A stretch of DNA of 64,000 bases from Marasmius tenuissimus. Taxonomy: Eukaryota > Basidiomycota > Agaricomycetes > Agaricales > Marasmiaceae. The stretch spans positions 1,612,001 through 1,676,000 of the forward strand of contig JAQOTA010000058.1 of NCBI GenBank assembly GCA_029532415.1, in the 5' to 3' direction. Below, piece by piece: positions 11,209 to 23,793 of the stretch. The notes under the pieces were generated by a model. The model ran no database searches. It saw only the letters and a list, made by a program, of their open reading frames with translations, and was not told the DNA's origin. The translations under genes and the position numbers were made by a program. Within the stretch, counting starts at the first letter, position 1, and each line of letters opens with the position of its first letter.

Positions 11209-13524
11209 GTCTGTAGGTAGTACTGGTGATATTGGCAGAATGACTCGATGTTTTTGCGACGTGGTCGAGGAGGGAGCGGGTCGTAATAGTAGATGTCGAT
11301 GAACACCCAAACGTCCGTCATATATATCACGATTTTAATTTCGATTCCAAAGAGTGGGCATGATTCGAAGGTCCCGCCGCTCGGATCGGCAACTTTAACT
11401 CAAATGCTGGGCCTCCCAGGCAGGACCTAAAAGGGGGTGAGGGTACATGACATTCGAAATGTACCTCTGGATTCGAGAGGTCCTACTCGGGTCTCACCAA
11501 TGGATCAATTTATTAGTTGCCCGCTATTTGTGCAGGACGGTTGGCGCGACCTTACACACTCAACAAGTCAGGTTTCTACACAGAAAAAGGTTAGGAAACA
11601 ACACACCCAAAATGGATCTGGGCATTTTGACTGAGTACTTATGGGCGTCGGTGTTAATGTTTGTTTTTCCCCCCCATGCTCCCCGAGTACGAGCAGGCTG
11701 GTACAGCCCCTTTCATTGATGAGTGGTAGCGCATACGACGCTGCTACGTGGATTTGAGGTCGTAGTGACTGAGAAAATCTTGGTGGGAAGGAGAGGCCCC
11801 AGCAAAGGACTCGAGGGTCACACAGGAAAGATTAATGAGGCGTTCTCACGCTCCTTTTGAATCTTCCAGGACCACCACTAACCACCAGCGCCGAAATGAC
11901 GCTTGTATCTGTGGTTGGTTCTCTGTGAACTCCGCCTGCGCCTTTGTTTCTTTTTCAATGCGCCGAAACGACCCATGTGTCTGCAGTTGGTTCTCTGTAA
12001 CCTCTGCCTGCGTCATCTCTTTTTTCCTGCTCAAAAAAATACCCCTTTGACCCTCGCTTGTCTCTCTGTATTTCCTTCTACTCCTTGTCTACTTCTCGCA
12101 CCCGAAATAGTGGCATACAACGTGGAACATCGCACCCATGCACCCAGCTGTAGTACCAGAGCTATTACCATATCAAGACTGCTCAAAAGCCTGAGCTCAG
12201 AAAATTACGGTCACCGTAAACTTCGTTGGATTGATAGGACACCGGGCGATGCGAATGAAAAGGTACGATTCTGTCATACTAGCTATTTCAACCCTGATAC
12301 TCTGAGTGTATACAGCTCGAGCCAAATCAACGTCCACCAGCAGCTGTCGGTATCGAACTCGTCCTGCTATCCAGAATGCTCATGGTCAACATCAAGCAAC
12401 GAAAATCGGAATACCGGCTTCGGAAACATACAAGACGGCGAGCAACATGCAAGGGACAATTCAGGCTACAAACGGGAAATAACACGTAACTCGAGGTGGT
12501 GGACAGATCCGTATTCGAACTTCTCGTGGATCAAGGTGTGTTAGCCTCTTTCTTTGTTTTGCCATATCACAGGTTGACACTCACATATCTCAAGCTTTCA
12601 AAGGGCTGGTTTCTGAACTTTTTACGCGCCATTCTGACTGGCAAGTCATATTCTCTAGTGACATCCCTTGGCCCAAGGGCCACAGCAATAAAATTCTCGA
12701 ATGAGTTGCTTCACGACTCATTAATCGTGGTCGAAGTTCATCAACGAAACCCATCCTCCTTACAAGTCTCACGCACCGCAAGTCATCGACAGACCCGAAT
12801 GCCGATATCAGCGCCGGATTGTTGGATATCGCAACGCTGACTTGCTCGTAGCTACACACGTACAGTTGTAAGGTCATGTATAATACGTACCTCCATCGAT
12901 AACTTGGGTGTTTTCGTTGCCTCCCAAGGGCACTACACATACAACTCTCGATTCATGTCTTATGTATATAGACGACAATGGTAACGTACCATACTCGTGC
13001 CATCATTGACCACTCACTTCGACGTTTACGAAGGTTCTCCGGCTCGCAGCAGGTCCGGCGTTAAGGCTGGACGTTGACAGCGATATTCAGCTTGCACAGT
13101 AAAAGCCAAGTTCAGGAGGGGGAAGTTACGTCGGTCAATGGTTGGATGGAGACAGCAACACGAATAGTCACTCTCTAGCCACCAGATGTAGCTCACGCAG
13201 GCGCAACAGTCCTTGAAAAGCACTATCTGAAGTCTGGATGCTTATTGATTCACGACAAGGTTCGCAACAGACGCTCCAATGCACCATAGGCTGAAACTCC
13301 GGTATATCAGATGGTATAACAATGTCGAAAGAGGTCAAGTATGTATTTCTTTACGAATAAACACCCAGGAGAATCCTAATGGTACAAATATGATATATCG
13401 ATATCAGGCAGTTGCAAGTCGCGTTCGATACAAAAGCCAAAGCCGAAGCTGGCGGATTTGGGTATACGTGTCATTCAAGTAACCGCTGAGATTCGTGCTA
13501 ATACCCGCATCCAGACCTCAGGCG
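11209..13524. other. Intergenic, upstream of the lectin-CHAT gene and downstream of the caspase gene
   Basis: About 2.3 kb without a gene I can support. Open frames here are short and lack recognisable motifs. The only structure seen is an imperfect tandem duplication at 11888-12031. The first 150 nt next to 11208 may hold a 5' exon or leader of the lectin-CHAT gene, since an open frame with its own ATG lies at about 11322. Confidence 0.6.
11888..12031. repeat. Imperfect tandem repeat, two copies, period 72
   Basis: Two adjacent units start with GCGCCGAAA at 11888 and 11960. Both continue with TGTNTCTG, GTTGGTTCTCTGT and CTGCCTGCG at matching offsets. The copies differ by scattered substitutions, so the duplication is not recent. 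Confidence 0.75.
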
Positions 13525-15979
13525 TCAGTTTTGAACGTTGGCATCGGGATCTCGCTGGATGATATTAACAAGCATGGAGTCCCAGAGATACCGTTTCGTG
13601 GTCCCCGGGTTTCTGACATTCTCACGCTCCTCAACGAACGGAGTTTCCTGGCAGACCTGCGAAAAATCGACGTACTCTGTGGAGAGGTAAAGCTTCAGGA
13701 AGCCGACGTCGATTGTTCGCCCCCGACGGAGTGTGTAGGAACGAGGAATGGTACCACTATCGCCCCAGCCAATATCCAACGATTGTCCTGCCGGGATGGA
13801 GGGATCGGTCTCCCCATCGCGAGCGACAGGAGACATGTAGTAAGATTCTTTTGAGACGATATCAGAATGCAGTCGAATCCCATAAGCAGGAAAAATGACG
13901 TACCGACACTCAGATCGTTGATATTGAAATACAGGAGAGCAGCGAAAAGCGGAACATTCGAATTGTTTTTGATGCTGAAGCCGTATTGATCACCCTCGAC
14001 GATGTTGATATTAATCGTTCCTTGAACATTCAGATTCTCACCACCTTGCTCCGGTTTGTAGACGTCTTCAAGGTCAGGTGTGAGCTCGCCACTCGGGACG
14101 AGTTTGAAGCATTCCAGTTCGATGAGATTCTTCACGGGCTCCCCCGGTTTGACGTTTGTCGTCACCTTGCCTTTCGCCAATTTGCCCTCTTTGTTGGAGT
14201 GATGAAGGTTCCAGTAGAAATCGGCCGCGCTTTGTAGAACGACGAGGAGGTAATCGGGGTTATCACTGGGGGAAATGTCGTTGAACGGCATGGTCCGTAC
14301 GCCATAACGTAGGCAGGTAGGATCCATAATATCGAACTGGATGTATCCATCATCCTTCAGCGAGAGAGCGAGGTCACACCCTTCCTCCGGGCTATTCAGA
14401 AGGCGGAAGGATCGCTTGTAACTGTCTTCGCTTGATTGCTCCATCTGCTCCTTGATTCGTTTGAAGAGGGGAAGGAACTCGTCGCGTTGCTCAATGTAGA
14501 GCCGGAGGTCCTGCTGCTCTCCGAGACGTGTGAGGATTGCATATGCAGGTTTGGGGATCTCGAGATAAGAGCCGTCGAGGGATGAGCAGCCTGTGTTGAA
14601 TGGGGTGATCTTTACTGCCCTTACTCTGCCGACGAGGTGTTCCGGTTTCATCTTCTGATCAGAGTACACAGCAAACTCTGCATCCTTCGTCACTCCATGC
14701 GCCTCTCCAGCCTCCACGACGAAATCAAACCTGTTGGTGGATGCATCGACACAGCGAATGTTGTACAAAGGGCGATGAGGAGCGGCGACCTTGCCATCGA
14801 AGATAATGCGCCCGCTGTTGACGCCCTCGCACTGTGGGTTCTGGTTGCTTTTAGATGAGTTATCCGATTGAGTCATCAGGAGATCAAAATGAATAAAACC
14901 AAAACTCACTCGGGAAGTGGTTGTAGACGGTTTATGACGTCCCTGTAGGTGATCTGATCCAAACCATCCTCGCGTAACAAGGGTATGAGCTGGGAACTAA
15001 AATCTCCACTGCCTCCCCTCTCCTTGGACGTCTGGCCGTGCTTGCAGGCCGCAAGCAAGACGTGGGATCGGAGTCCTGCCATTTCGGTACCAGGAGCAGG
15101 ATTGCTGTCACGTTGTTCCCCAGCGGCTTTGAGCTCATCCTCGATGATACCCGCAGGAATAGTGTAGGTTGAAGGGAGTTCAACTCCGCGAACAGCGAAC
15201 GTCTTGTCGCGCTCGTCATCGCGGGTACCAGAACCCGAATGGCAAGAGTCAAGAATTACGGTCTATGACCGATGTCAGTGGTTGGCAGTTGGCATGCATC
15301 GATCAGGCTCACTCACAATGTTGTCAGACTTCTTCTTCGCTATTTTGGTCAGAAGTCTGGACAGTGTGATATCGAAGATTCCCTGTCCTTCCTGGGTACT
15401 CGATCCCTTTTGAATGAAGTCATATGGAAGGAGAAATTGTATCATCTTCCCGGTAGTGTCTGATTTGACTTCGCCGCCATGGCCAGCGTAGAAGATGGCA
15501 ATGGGATCACGGGCGCCGATTCTCGGACTATCAGCAAGGTCTTCGATAGCCTGGAGCATAGCCTGTCTGGTGGCCTGCTCATTGCGAAGGTTTTTGATGC
15601 GCTCCGACGGAACACGATATACGTCTTTGAGGAGGCTTTCGAATGCGTCAGCGTCGGGGACACAACCTTTGAGGTTGTTGATTTCGGTATCCTGATAATC
15701 GTTGATGCCGATGATAAGCGCAAACAGAGACGGCACAGGCCTGTCGCAAAATACCCAAAGGTTAAACTTGAGCTTCAGCAAGATAAGGGTATAGTCACCT
15801 CTCCACAATGGTCACTTCCGGCGGGGGCCGGACACTTTTGGGACTGGATCCAGGGGGAGACCTGGAAAGTAACGTTTAAAGTGCTCCTACGACAAAGCGG
15901 GGATGACAACTCACTCATGAAGGTACCAAAGTACTTCTTGAACGTTTTGCGCTTCGACGTCGATCCAGCTGAGATGCAT
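13525..15979 (-). CDS. Caspase-domain (peptidase C14) protein
   Basis: Cysteine protease of the caspase/metacaspase clan. Six exons on the minus strand (15979-15915, 15861-15799, 15740-15317, 15262-14910, 14847-13904, 13847-13525) join in phase to give 723 aa. A short Pro-rich prodomain (PPGSSPKSVRPPPE) precedes the p20-like domain, which starts FALIIGINDYQ. Catalytic His is in AIFYAGHGGE (about residue 130) and catalytic Cys in VILDSCHSGSG (about residue 191), the normal spacing of about 60. The His and Cys sit on separate exons. After the domain comes a C-terminal extension of about 400 aa with no family I recognise, rich in beta-like segments (GTININIVEGDQYGFSIKN; LLYFNINDLSV) and ending near DPDANVQN. 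It is the next gene upstream of the lectin-CHAT gene on the same strand, with 2.3 kb between. Confidence 0.88.
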
Positions 15980-18276
15980 TGCGAGTCCAGGGAACGATTC
16001 TGCTGAACAAGAGTGAACGAAAGTGTGTTTGATAGTGTTGAAGTATGATTGTTATAAAGGGTTTCTGGTGTAGCTTGGCTGCGTCACAAATTCAACAAGG
16101 TCCCTGTCACGAATTGGGGCTCTAGAAACCCATGAGCATCTCGTTTTCAGGCATCTCGTGATACTGGACGAGCCGTCGCGAAGCTCTTCATTTGCTGTAA
16201 TCCCGATGATACCGCGTAGGGGAATCAAAGACGTTCCGAGTTTCTTCGAAAGGAGTGTTCTTGCCAGTCTTGATCGGTGAAGTGCTAGTAATCCAGTAGC
16301 TTGTGAGCCATGTCAGTATAACGACAGAGACTATTTTGGTGTGACATCGTTGGTGTTTACGTTCAAGTGGCGGTCGGCGCCTTTGAGCCACAGCCTCCGA
16401 CGTACATGGTATAGGTGAACAATTTGGAGCAGAGATTATGGGGCACCGAGACCTGCTCTATAGGCAGATGCCAACGGAGAGGTCGATTGCAATATTACAT
16501 GACGCACTTTCCAAGATCTGGGGTGTCCGTGTTTTCATCAAAATCAGAAGAGGCTGGTGACGATCCCACGAGCGCCAGCACAAGCTGAAAGTCAAACTGG
16601 AACCTAGGATAGTTTTGGCAACGGCAGGCAGGAGTTACCGTTCGGCAGCGTTGGATCGGGACCGCATGCAGCGAGAAATGATTCGAAGAGAGAGTTTGAT
16701 TCTGAAGGGAGAACGAGTCTCCATCATGAGTCCGCGAGTTAGACGAGATTAGACGTAACAGGACGTAACAGTGTTGAATGTCACGATCACCCGGTGTCAC
16801 GTTCAATGACGCGATCCAAGACGATCCCAAAATTTAAACTGACCAAGGTAAAACGGTGAGACTACGTGCAACTCTTCTGAATCCACCACGGTCCGGCGTA
16901 TGCATGTATTACCACCAAACAGAAGAACAAAGTTGGGACTCGATACTGTTCAGCCCGTCTACTTCATTATCTTGAATCTGAAATCTGACTGTGCCTTCAA
17001 TGGCATTTGGTACGCACCCTCATAGAACGCGTTGCTCCGATATCTGGCGTCGAGCCAAATCAGGATCATCACGAAGGTCAATTCATGGACCGAAGACACA
17101 ACACTCACCGGTGACCATGGCAGCTTCGATGCTCATTTCACCTCAAGCCAGGGAGAGTCATGCTGCCTCACCTTGGGGTTATTAGGATAAACAGGGAACC
17201 ATTGTCTTCCCGGTGTCGTCAGGATGGCGCGCGAGACTAGGTTATCGAGGATATCACCGCAGTATCGACAACCTAGATGCTCCGCCTTAACGCAATATTT
17301 GGGGTCTCTTCTCTTCTTATATTGCAGTGAGAATTCCACCTGGTACAAGCTCTCTTCTGGCAAAATAAGGAGACCGGTATGTCAATGATCAATCCCTTCG
17401 GTTCTGTGAATAGAAAATTCTGACGTGAACATTGTAGAACGTTCTTCAAACTATGTATGGCAGTCGCGAGTACGAAGAGTAGATTGAGTGAACCGTGCGC
17501 GTGAGTGCTTGAATGTGAAGTGGTGATAGGAGTACTAACCTTCACAGGAAATTTTAATCCAAGCCTGGGTCCATGGGACTCCTGAATATCAACAGCTAAC
17601 AAGTTTCCGGACAATGCCCACGACGTTACGTCGGATGATTTGAACAGAATATGAGATTTTTGAGGTGTGCTCCATTACAGCTGACCTATTCGAGGCGGTA
17701 TCTCATTATAGGCACGGGTTCAGGACGAGTTGATGTGCGTTTCGATGGGTTTTAGAACCCATAACATCGACGGCAGATGACAAGTAACTCGCCTTCAAGG
17801 GCGACAAGGCAAGCATTGTGTCAGTCAAGTTCGTTCAAAAGGCTAGTCTCATGCAGCATCACAGCGACTCATTCCGAACTATGCCACCTGCAAACCGCCA
17901 CCACAATCTCCGTTGTTTTCTTCTGAATCTCGAGCACTTTAGGTTCTTCGCTCACACGTCTGGGATCCGTCCGGGTTGGAGCTACAAGATCGATAGTGAG
18001 ATAGCCCACGGGCTACCGATCGGACAAGAATACCCATTTCGAGAAACTCGAATCTTCGAGTGACTACAGAAGTCTCTACCCACAATCTGGTCCTCAATAG
18101 CTTGCGTTCCGCACATTCTCCGCTTCACTTTTTTGGGCCATTTGTTGCACGTTGCACCTGCTATATATGCAGGTTGGCACTGTCTCTTATTCCTTCAGTA
18201 CCTCTCCCTTTCTCCTCTTCAAACCAGAATCAACTGTACACTTAACTGCTCATTTATCCTCACACGACGCGACACC
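15980..18276. other. Intergenic, divergent promoter region between caspase and decarboxylase genes
   Basis: About 2.3 kb between two divergently transcribed genes. One possible minus-strand exon pair lies at 17175-17625 (listed separately). A TATA-like TATATATG at about 18161 precedes the decarboxylase ATG by about 115 nt and may serve it. Nothing else is supported. Confidence 0.5.
17175..17625 (-). CDS. Possible small unrecognised gene with a Cys pair
   Basis: Minus-strand segments read like exons flanked by splice sites. One encodes ESHGPRLGLKFPVK and is followed by GTTAGT. A second, roughly 17365-17178, encodes PEESLYQVEFSLQYKKRRD and then ending CRYCGDIL and a Pro/Trp-rich tail before GTGAGG. 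The GCRYCG pair could bind zinc or form a disulfide. I could not assemble a complete gene with start and stop, and I do not recognise the family. It may be a pseudogene or a chance open stretch. Confidence 0.25.
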
Positions 18277-21200
18277 ATGAGCGGAAAAAACTGGGATGAC
18301 AAAACACCTCGAGAGAGATACAGGACGATGGCGTCGTGGTTCATGGGCCCTCGCGGTGAAAACTACGGCTTGATGATGGAAAAGGTCGCAAAAATTACCG
18401 CTCGAGTGTGCTCTGGCCGGGAGAACTACTTTCCTGAAGATCCCGTAAGGCATCCTCTCATCTCTTCTATCATAACGCTCATGGGATTGTAGCGCTTCAT
18501 CGACACTAGGTACATGATTGGTTCGGACGAGTATGAAGACGGAGTCAACAATATTGACGCCGCCCTGAAGGAGTGCCTCAAAGGGCTCGACAAACACGCA
18601 GTGCCGTTCTTCTCTCCTCGATACGCCGGGCATATGTCCTTTGATGTCTCGCTTCCTGCCATTCTGGGGTACTTCGCCGCGATGGTGTACAATCAGAACA
18701 ATGTTACACCGGAAGCTAGCCCGTACACATCGAGTGTGGAGTACGAGGTTGGAAACGAGTTGTGTGAGATGCTTCGGTATAATACGCCGAAAAGCACGAT
18801 ACATGGGGATACGTCTGGCATTATCGGATGGGGACATATCACTTGTGGAGGGTCGATTGCGAACTTGGAGGCCATGTGGTAAGAGGGGAATTACGACTAT
18901 AGTTTTCCTTGCTTGTTGATTTTCCATCCGTTTGGCAGGGTCGCTCGTAACCTCAAGTACTACCCGCTCTCGTTGTACAATGTGATGAAACCTGGCGCAC
19001 CTCTTCACTTCATATCCGAGACGTTCACGGTTACCCTCTGCAATAACACATCGAAGAAATTCTTCGACTGTTCTCCCTGGGAATTGCTCAACCTCACGCC
19101 GAGCGAGATCCTCAGTCTCCCCGAACGAATTACGGCTCGATACGAGATCTCCCGATCCATGCTCGATGAGTTCCTTGACCCCGAAAGCGTTCAGACTGTC
19201 GGGAAGGACAAACTCGACAAAGATCAAGCCGACCGAGGGTTCGAGGTGAAGCCCTCCTCAATCATGCTTAGCGGGGCGAACCACTACTCATGGCCGAAGG
19301 GAGCTGCTATTCTCGGGATCGGAAAGGGAAATGTCATCGAACTGCGCGTTGACGATGATGCCAGGCTTGATATCGGCCACCTCAAGGATCAGTTGGAGAA
19401 ACACCTCGAAGAGAAACGTCCTGTCTACGCCGTCGTTGCTATCATCGGTACGACCGAACATGGGTCTGTCGATCCCCTGGATCAGATCATTCAACTCCGA
19501 GATGACATGCAGAAGAAGGGACTCTCGTTCGTCATTCACGCTGATGCAGCTTGGGGAGGGTACTTTGCCTCCAAGATGGTTGCCGGAGTGGGACGAGCCC
19601 CTATCCCGGAGGAGAAGTGGGCGTTCTCCATTCCACTGAGGGAACACACCAACACACAGATGCTCAAGTTGCGAGAGACAGACTCGGTGACTATTGATCC
19701 GCATAAGAGTGGGTACTGCCCATATCCGGCTGGGGCGTTGTGCTACAGGGATGGGAGGATGAGGTATTTGACGAGGTGGACGAGTCCGTATATCAATACG
19801 AAGGCAGGGGATGATATCGCAATGGGGATTTTCGGGGTCGAGGGGAGGTGAGTTTGGCAATCGTTCTCTTTGTGCCACTCGGATGCACCTTACTGACTTA
19901 GTTTGTGCTGCTTTCTAGTAAACCCGGAGCCTCACCTGTCGGGGTATGGATGTCGTTGAAGGTGCTCAAGCCTAAAGAAGGGTATGCACATCTTCTGGGT
20001 GTTGCAATGCTCACTGCGGTGAAGGTACATCCACTTCGTGTCCATTTGATTGACCCTATATCTGATAACGACCCCCATAGATGTACGCCCACTGGGCAAC
20101 AATGACACTCGACTCGAAATCACTCATTGTCATGCCTTTCAACCGTCTACCATCCGAGGCAGATAACCTCGGTGACGATAAAGTTCGCGAGGAACGTGAA
20201 CGCATCCGTGACAAAATCGTTTCTCAAGAGAATGCTCAGCTCGAGACAGACAAGGACACCCTCGAATTCTTGCAAACAATTGGTTCAGATCTCATGATCA
20301 ATGCCTTCGCGTGCAACTTCCATATTGACGGGAAGCCCAACGAAGATTCCGTCGAGGCTAGCTTCTTGAATCAGAGGCTCTTCAAGCGGTTGAGTATGAC
20401 AAGTCTGAGGGACGAAATCAACGACAGACCGATCATCATTGTGGGCACAGAGTTCACGCAGGACAAGTATGGGGAGGCGTTGAAGACTTTCAAGAGAAGG
20501 CTGTCGTTGAATGCGGAGGACGGGGAGACTCTGTCTGCGCTGTCGAACGTCTCAATGTCGCCCTGGCCAACTGCGAATGAGTTCTTGAAGACGATTGTGG
20601 AGGACTTCAAAGAGGTCGCTGAGGAGGAGATCAAGGTGTGTTACACGCTCTGGGCTGAACCTTGACATTGACGACATTATCTTCGTAGACTTGTCACGTG
20701 CGAGTTCAAAAAGACCAGAAAGCAATGCATACGTTCGTCATCCATGGGGACGATTCTCTCTTCTTCGTTTACGTAGCATCGTTTAACGTGGAGAGATATC
20801 GCCGCCAAGTTATCGTGAAAGCGACGCTTTCCGATTCCAATACACTTTCAAAGCTACGGGAGGCAAGAAAGGGTAACCAGGATTCGATCTTTACCCTTCA
20901 TACCGGCCCCAGTGTACTGGAGAAGCTCGTCGGCGAAAGCAAATGGACTGGTAATATCTACGAGGAACTACCTGGAGTGTATGACGAGTGAGCTCAAACC
21001 CATTTTTTACACGAGTCGTGATCTGCTCACAGGGATCCTTGCCGCAGGAAGAAAGCGGTCTTATCCAACGTCACGTTCGATATCGACAGAGTCATCGTGA
21101 ATCGTAGCCTCCGCCGCGCCGACCTCAACAAAGAGTACCCCGAACAGATATTCTTCTACCTCTTCGGCTCGAACACGGAGTACCATATCGACCATGTTCT

Positions 21201-21840
21201 CCTTCGTGGACCCAATATCCATCTCAGCGCTGGTCAAGTCAAGCTTCACCCTGATGCCGAACAAAAACTCCCAGATCTTTCAGATGGAACGAAGCAGTTG
21301 TACCTGACACTGGAGGATAAGTTCGAGCGGATTATGCAACCCTTCAACGCGGGACATCGACCTCGGTTCTTTAGGCCCGGTACTCGTGGTTTGCGGGCCT
21401 GCGTGTATGAGTGGGATGGGGATGGGACTCTCCCCGCCAGTGCTTCTGACTCTGGGCTTCGTTGTGTCTTCAAGGGCACGCTGGAGCTTCCTGACGAGGA
21501 AGGGAAAGTGTTCGAGGATTACACAACCCTGAACCTACCTGCCGCTTCGGAGATCTATATCACACCCCGTTCCGACCCCCCTCCGGATGTTGACCCCCTG
21601 GTTGAGCGGATCGTCGAGCTTTTTGCAGAGAAGGACATTACGTGGGAGGACGATAATGTCGTGCGGGATATTTACCGGAAATGTGAAGCTCAAGGTGCGA
21701 GCAAGTTCGAGATCGAATTGGGATACCCGGCTGCGGTCAAAGATAGTTCGAAGGCTCTCAGCAGGTTTTTGGGGTATGGCGTTCCAGAGAAATCGCTCGC
21801 GGAGAGGTTGGGGTTGAGTTTGGAGTCTCCTCAGGCCTGA
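18277..21840 (+). CDS. PLP-dependent group II decarboxylase, large fungal (non-canonical aromatic amino acid decarboxylase-like) form
   Basis: Seven exons (18277-18444, 18493-18878, 18939-19847, 19919-20024, 20081-20635, 20689-20987, 21033-21840) join in phase to give 1076 aa, about twice the size of a canonical AADC. The group II fold is clear: SPRYAGHMSFDVSLPA, WGHITCGGSIANLEA, HADAAWGGYF with the PLP-ring Asp (about residue 385), and the Schiff-base Lys in TIDPHKSGYCPYPAGA (about residue 440). The last ~270 residues form an extra domain after an Arg/Lys-rich junction (CRRKKAVLSNVTFD). Fungal non-canonical aromatic L-amino acid decarboxylases described from Psilocybe have this length and a calcium-responsive C-terminal domain. 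I infer membership from architecture. The substrate cannot be read from sequence; tyrosine, tryptophan and related acids are candidates. Confidence 0.8.
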
Positions 21841-22297
21841 AGGGAGTAAACAAAGTTTATGGCCTATCTTTTTCGACGAGGTCCACAGATTGCTTATATC
21901 CTGTACAATTAGTATCCAAAGCCAGTATGTACTACAATGGAACGATTGGTTGTGTTCAATGGGACCTGGACGATCACCACATCGAGTCAAGCCACATCGC
22001 ATTTGAAAACAAGCCCAAGCTTACATCCGACGTTGAACGAATCTCAAGGCCAGAGAGATCAGAGTATACCGTTGTGGGCCTGTCCATTGGCTCCTTATAC
22101 GATGTAGTACTACGCTTACGGAGCGCTTCAGAATTATGGATTGGAGAGGGCACGAACGTTGGTCTGATTCCACTTAATTGTGCTTGACGGCTTCTCCCCT
22201 CTTCACTCTGATTATAGCTGACTCCTGTTATGAATTGAGCCAACATAAATACGTGTACGGAGAGAAATAGATGAGGCGCAGAAGTAATCACGAATCT
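21841..22297. other. Intergenic between convergent decarboxylase and SDR genes
   Basis: About 460 nt of 3' flanking sequence shared by two convergent genes. No feature was recognised. Confidence 0.6.
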
Positions 22298-23732
22298 CTA
22301 CACGTGTTTCTTTGGCACCTGAGCTTCAAACCACTCCCAAAGTCGCTTGCCTTCAACCGGGTCTCGCGCAGTCGGGTTTGGTTCTGATTTTCGGGCCCAT
22401 GGTATGAAATACTGATGGACCTGAGTCAAAAGGTGGATAAATCGTGGGGACACAACATAACTTACTTGGCCGTCAAACTCATCGGCATTCACAGAAGCTC
22501 CGGCGTAAAGTTGGGTCAATGCTCCGTAAGGTGTCGGACGGAGGAGGTAGTTCTGCGTACATTTAGTTCAGCTGCATCCGTGAAGTCGCAAAGAAGAGGT
22601 CCGCGTACAGCTACCCAAGCTCGAGGGCCGGTCCAATGTCTCTGGAGCTCAGTTCGGATGAAACCTGGATGGTTGAAGAGAACTGTAAGAGATGTCTATT
22701 TGAAGACGTCCTTGTGAGCGCACCTGGACTACAAGAAGTAGACACGATCCCCTTGTTTCCGTAACGGCGGGAAAACTCCGTAGCGAAGGCGATGTTCATC
22801 TAATGATCAATGGGCGTTAGACGGTCAATCAGTATCTTGAGCGAAAAGTATGATACGACTGCATAAAGACGCACCCATTTGCTTGCGGAATAGATACCCC
22901 CCGTCCCCAGCTTCTTCCTCTGCGTATCGTTGGGGCCCTTGAATATCGAATAGTCAATCTTCTTCATGTCAGGCGCCTGCTCCGAGGAAAAGGACGAAGT
23001 GTTGACGATCCGGGCCTTCTGGTGCCCGTCTTGAGCAACCGCGAGCAATGCAGGGAGTAAGAGAGTTGTGAAATAGTACGTTCCTTACCACCGGACTGGG
23101 ACATGAGATTCATCGCGGCAAAGAAAATCTTGAGACTCACCAATAGCGTTAGTTCCGACTGTCAAATCATATCCTTCTGAAGTTACCTGATCGATAGGGG
23201 GCTCCATGACTCCTCTACGAGCTGAATGAGATGGAATATGGCTTGAAGATACTGAATCCACGTACGCATTGTTAAACAGGATGTGCAAGCACCTCTCCAA
23301 ACTGCAGGTTCATCAGTACGTGATCGGGATGAGAAAGTATGGCGAATGATTTACCTGAGGAATTCCTGGGCACTTTGTTCGATTGATACAAAACTCGACA
23401 AATCCAGTTTCAAGAAGTGAGCATCTTTCCCCGTTTCTTCGCGAAGACGTGCAATCGCACTCCTGCCCTTCTCTCTGCTGCGACACGCGATGTATACTTT
23501 TGCATTCTTCACGAGTACAGCCTGAGACGCGTATCGGTCAGAATGTAATGCTTGGAAATCGAACAATTTTTGGTGTTTGGCAACCTCTCACCTTTGCCGT
23601 CTCGTATCCTATCCCTGTATTACCGCCAGTAACCACAACCACCTGACCACTCAGATTCGGTATCTGATCAACCGAGAAGGTTGGTTCGGGCGGGAACGAT
23701 TGATTTAACATCTTCTTGAGAATGGGAGACAT
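22298..23732 (-). CDS. Short-chain dehydrogenase/reductase, paralog 1 of 4
   Basis: NAD(P)-dependent oxidoreductase of the retinol-dehydrogenase/WWOX-like SDR group; substrate unknown. The first exon (start 23732) ends with the cofactor motif [17 protein letters not shown]. Later exons give [59 protein letters not shown] with the catalytic Ser, the YSASK Tyr-Lys pair, and a C-terminus ending [18 protein letters not shown]. About eight exons, roughly 310 aa. The acceptor before GTYYFT ends in AAG, less usual than its paralogs. It is the most diverged copy (for example CSPG where others have VNPG). First of a tandem minus-strand array. Confidence 0.82.
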
Positions 23733-23787
23733 TGCGAGTACGAGGTAGTGGATGTTGATGGAAGAACTGGCGGGCCAAGCGTCCCAT

Positions 23788-23793
23788 CTTTAT
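23788..23793 (-). promoter_or_regulatory. TATA-like box of SDR paralog 1
   Basis: TATAAA on the minus strand about 56-61 nt before the ATG at 23732. Paralogs 3 and 4 have the same box in the context CTCTATAAA or GCTCTATAAAA at the same distance. Confidence 0.55.

Noticed and set aside
11208..11322. An ATG at about 11322 (MTDVWVFIDIYYYD) as the start of the lectin-CHAT gene
   Set aside because: Its best donor gives a phase that does not enter the propeller frame with any acceptor of normal intron length. The in-frame ATG at 11208 was preferred, with low certainty.
11903..12544. 213-codon plus-strand open frame
   Set aside because: Begins within the tandem repeat, has low-complexity composition, no motif, and no splice partner.
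18250..19227. 325-codon open frame on the minus strand
   Set aside because: It is antisense to three decarboxylase exons with strong PLP motifs and crosses their introns; Arg-rich composition is typical of a shadow frame.
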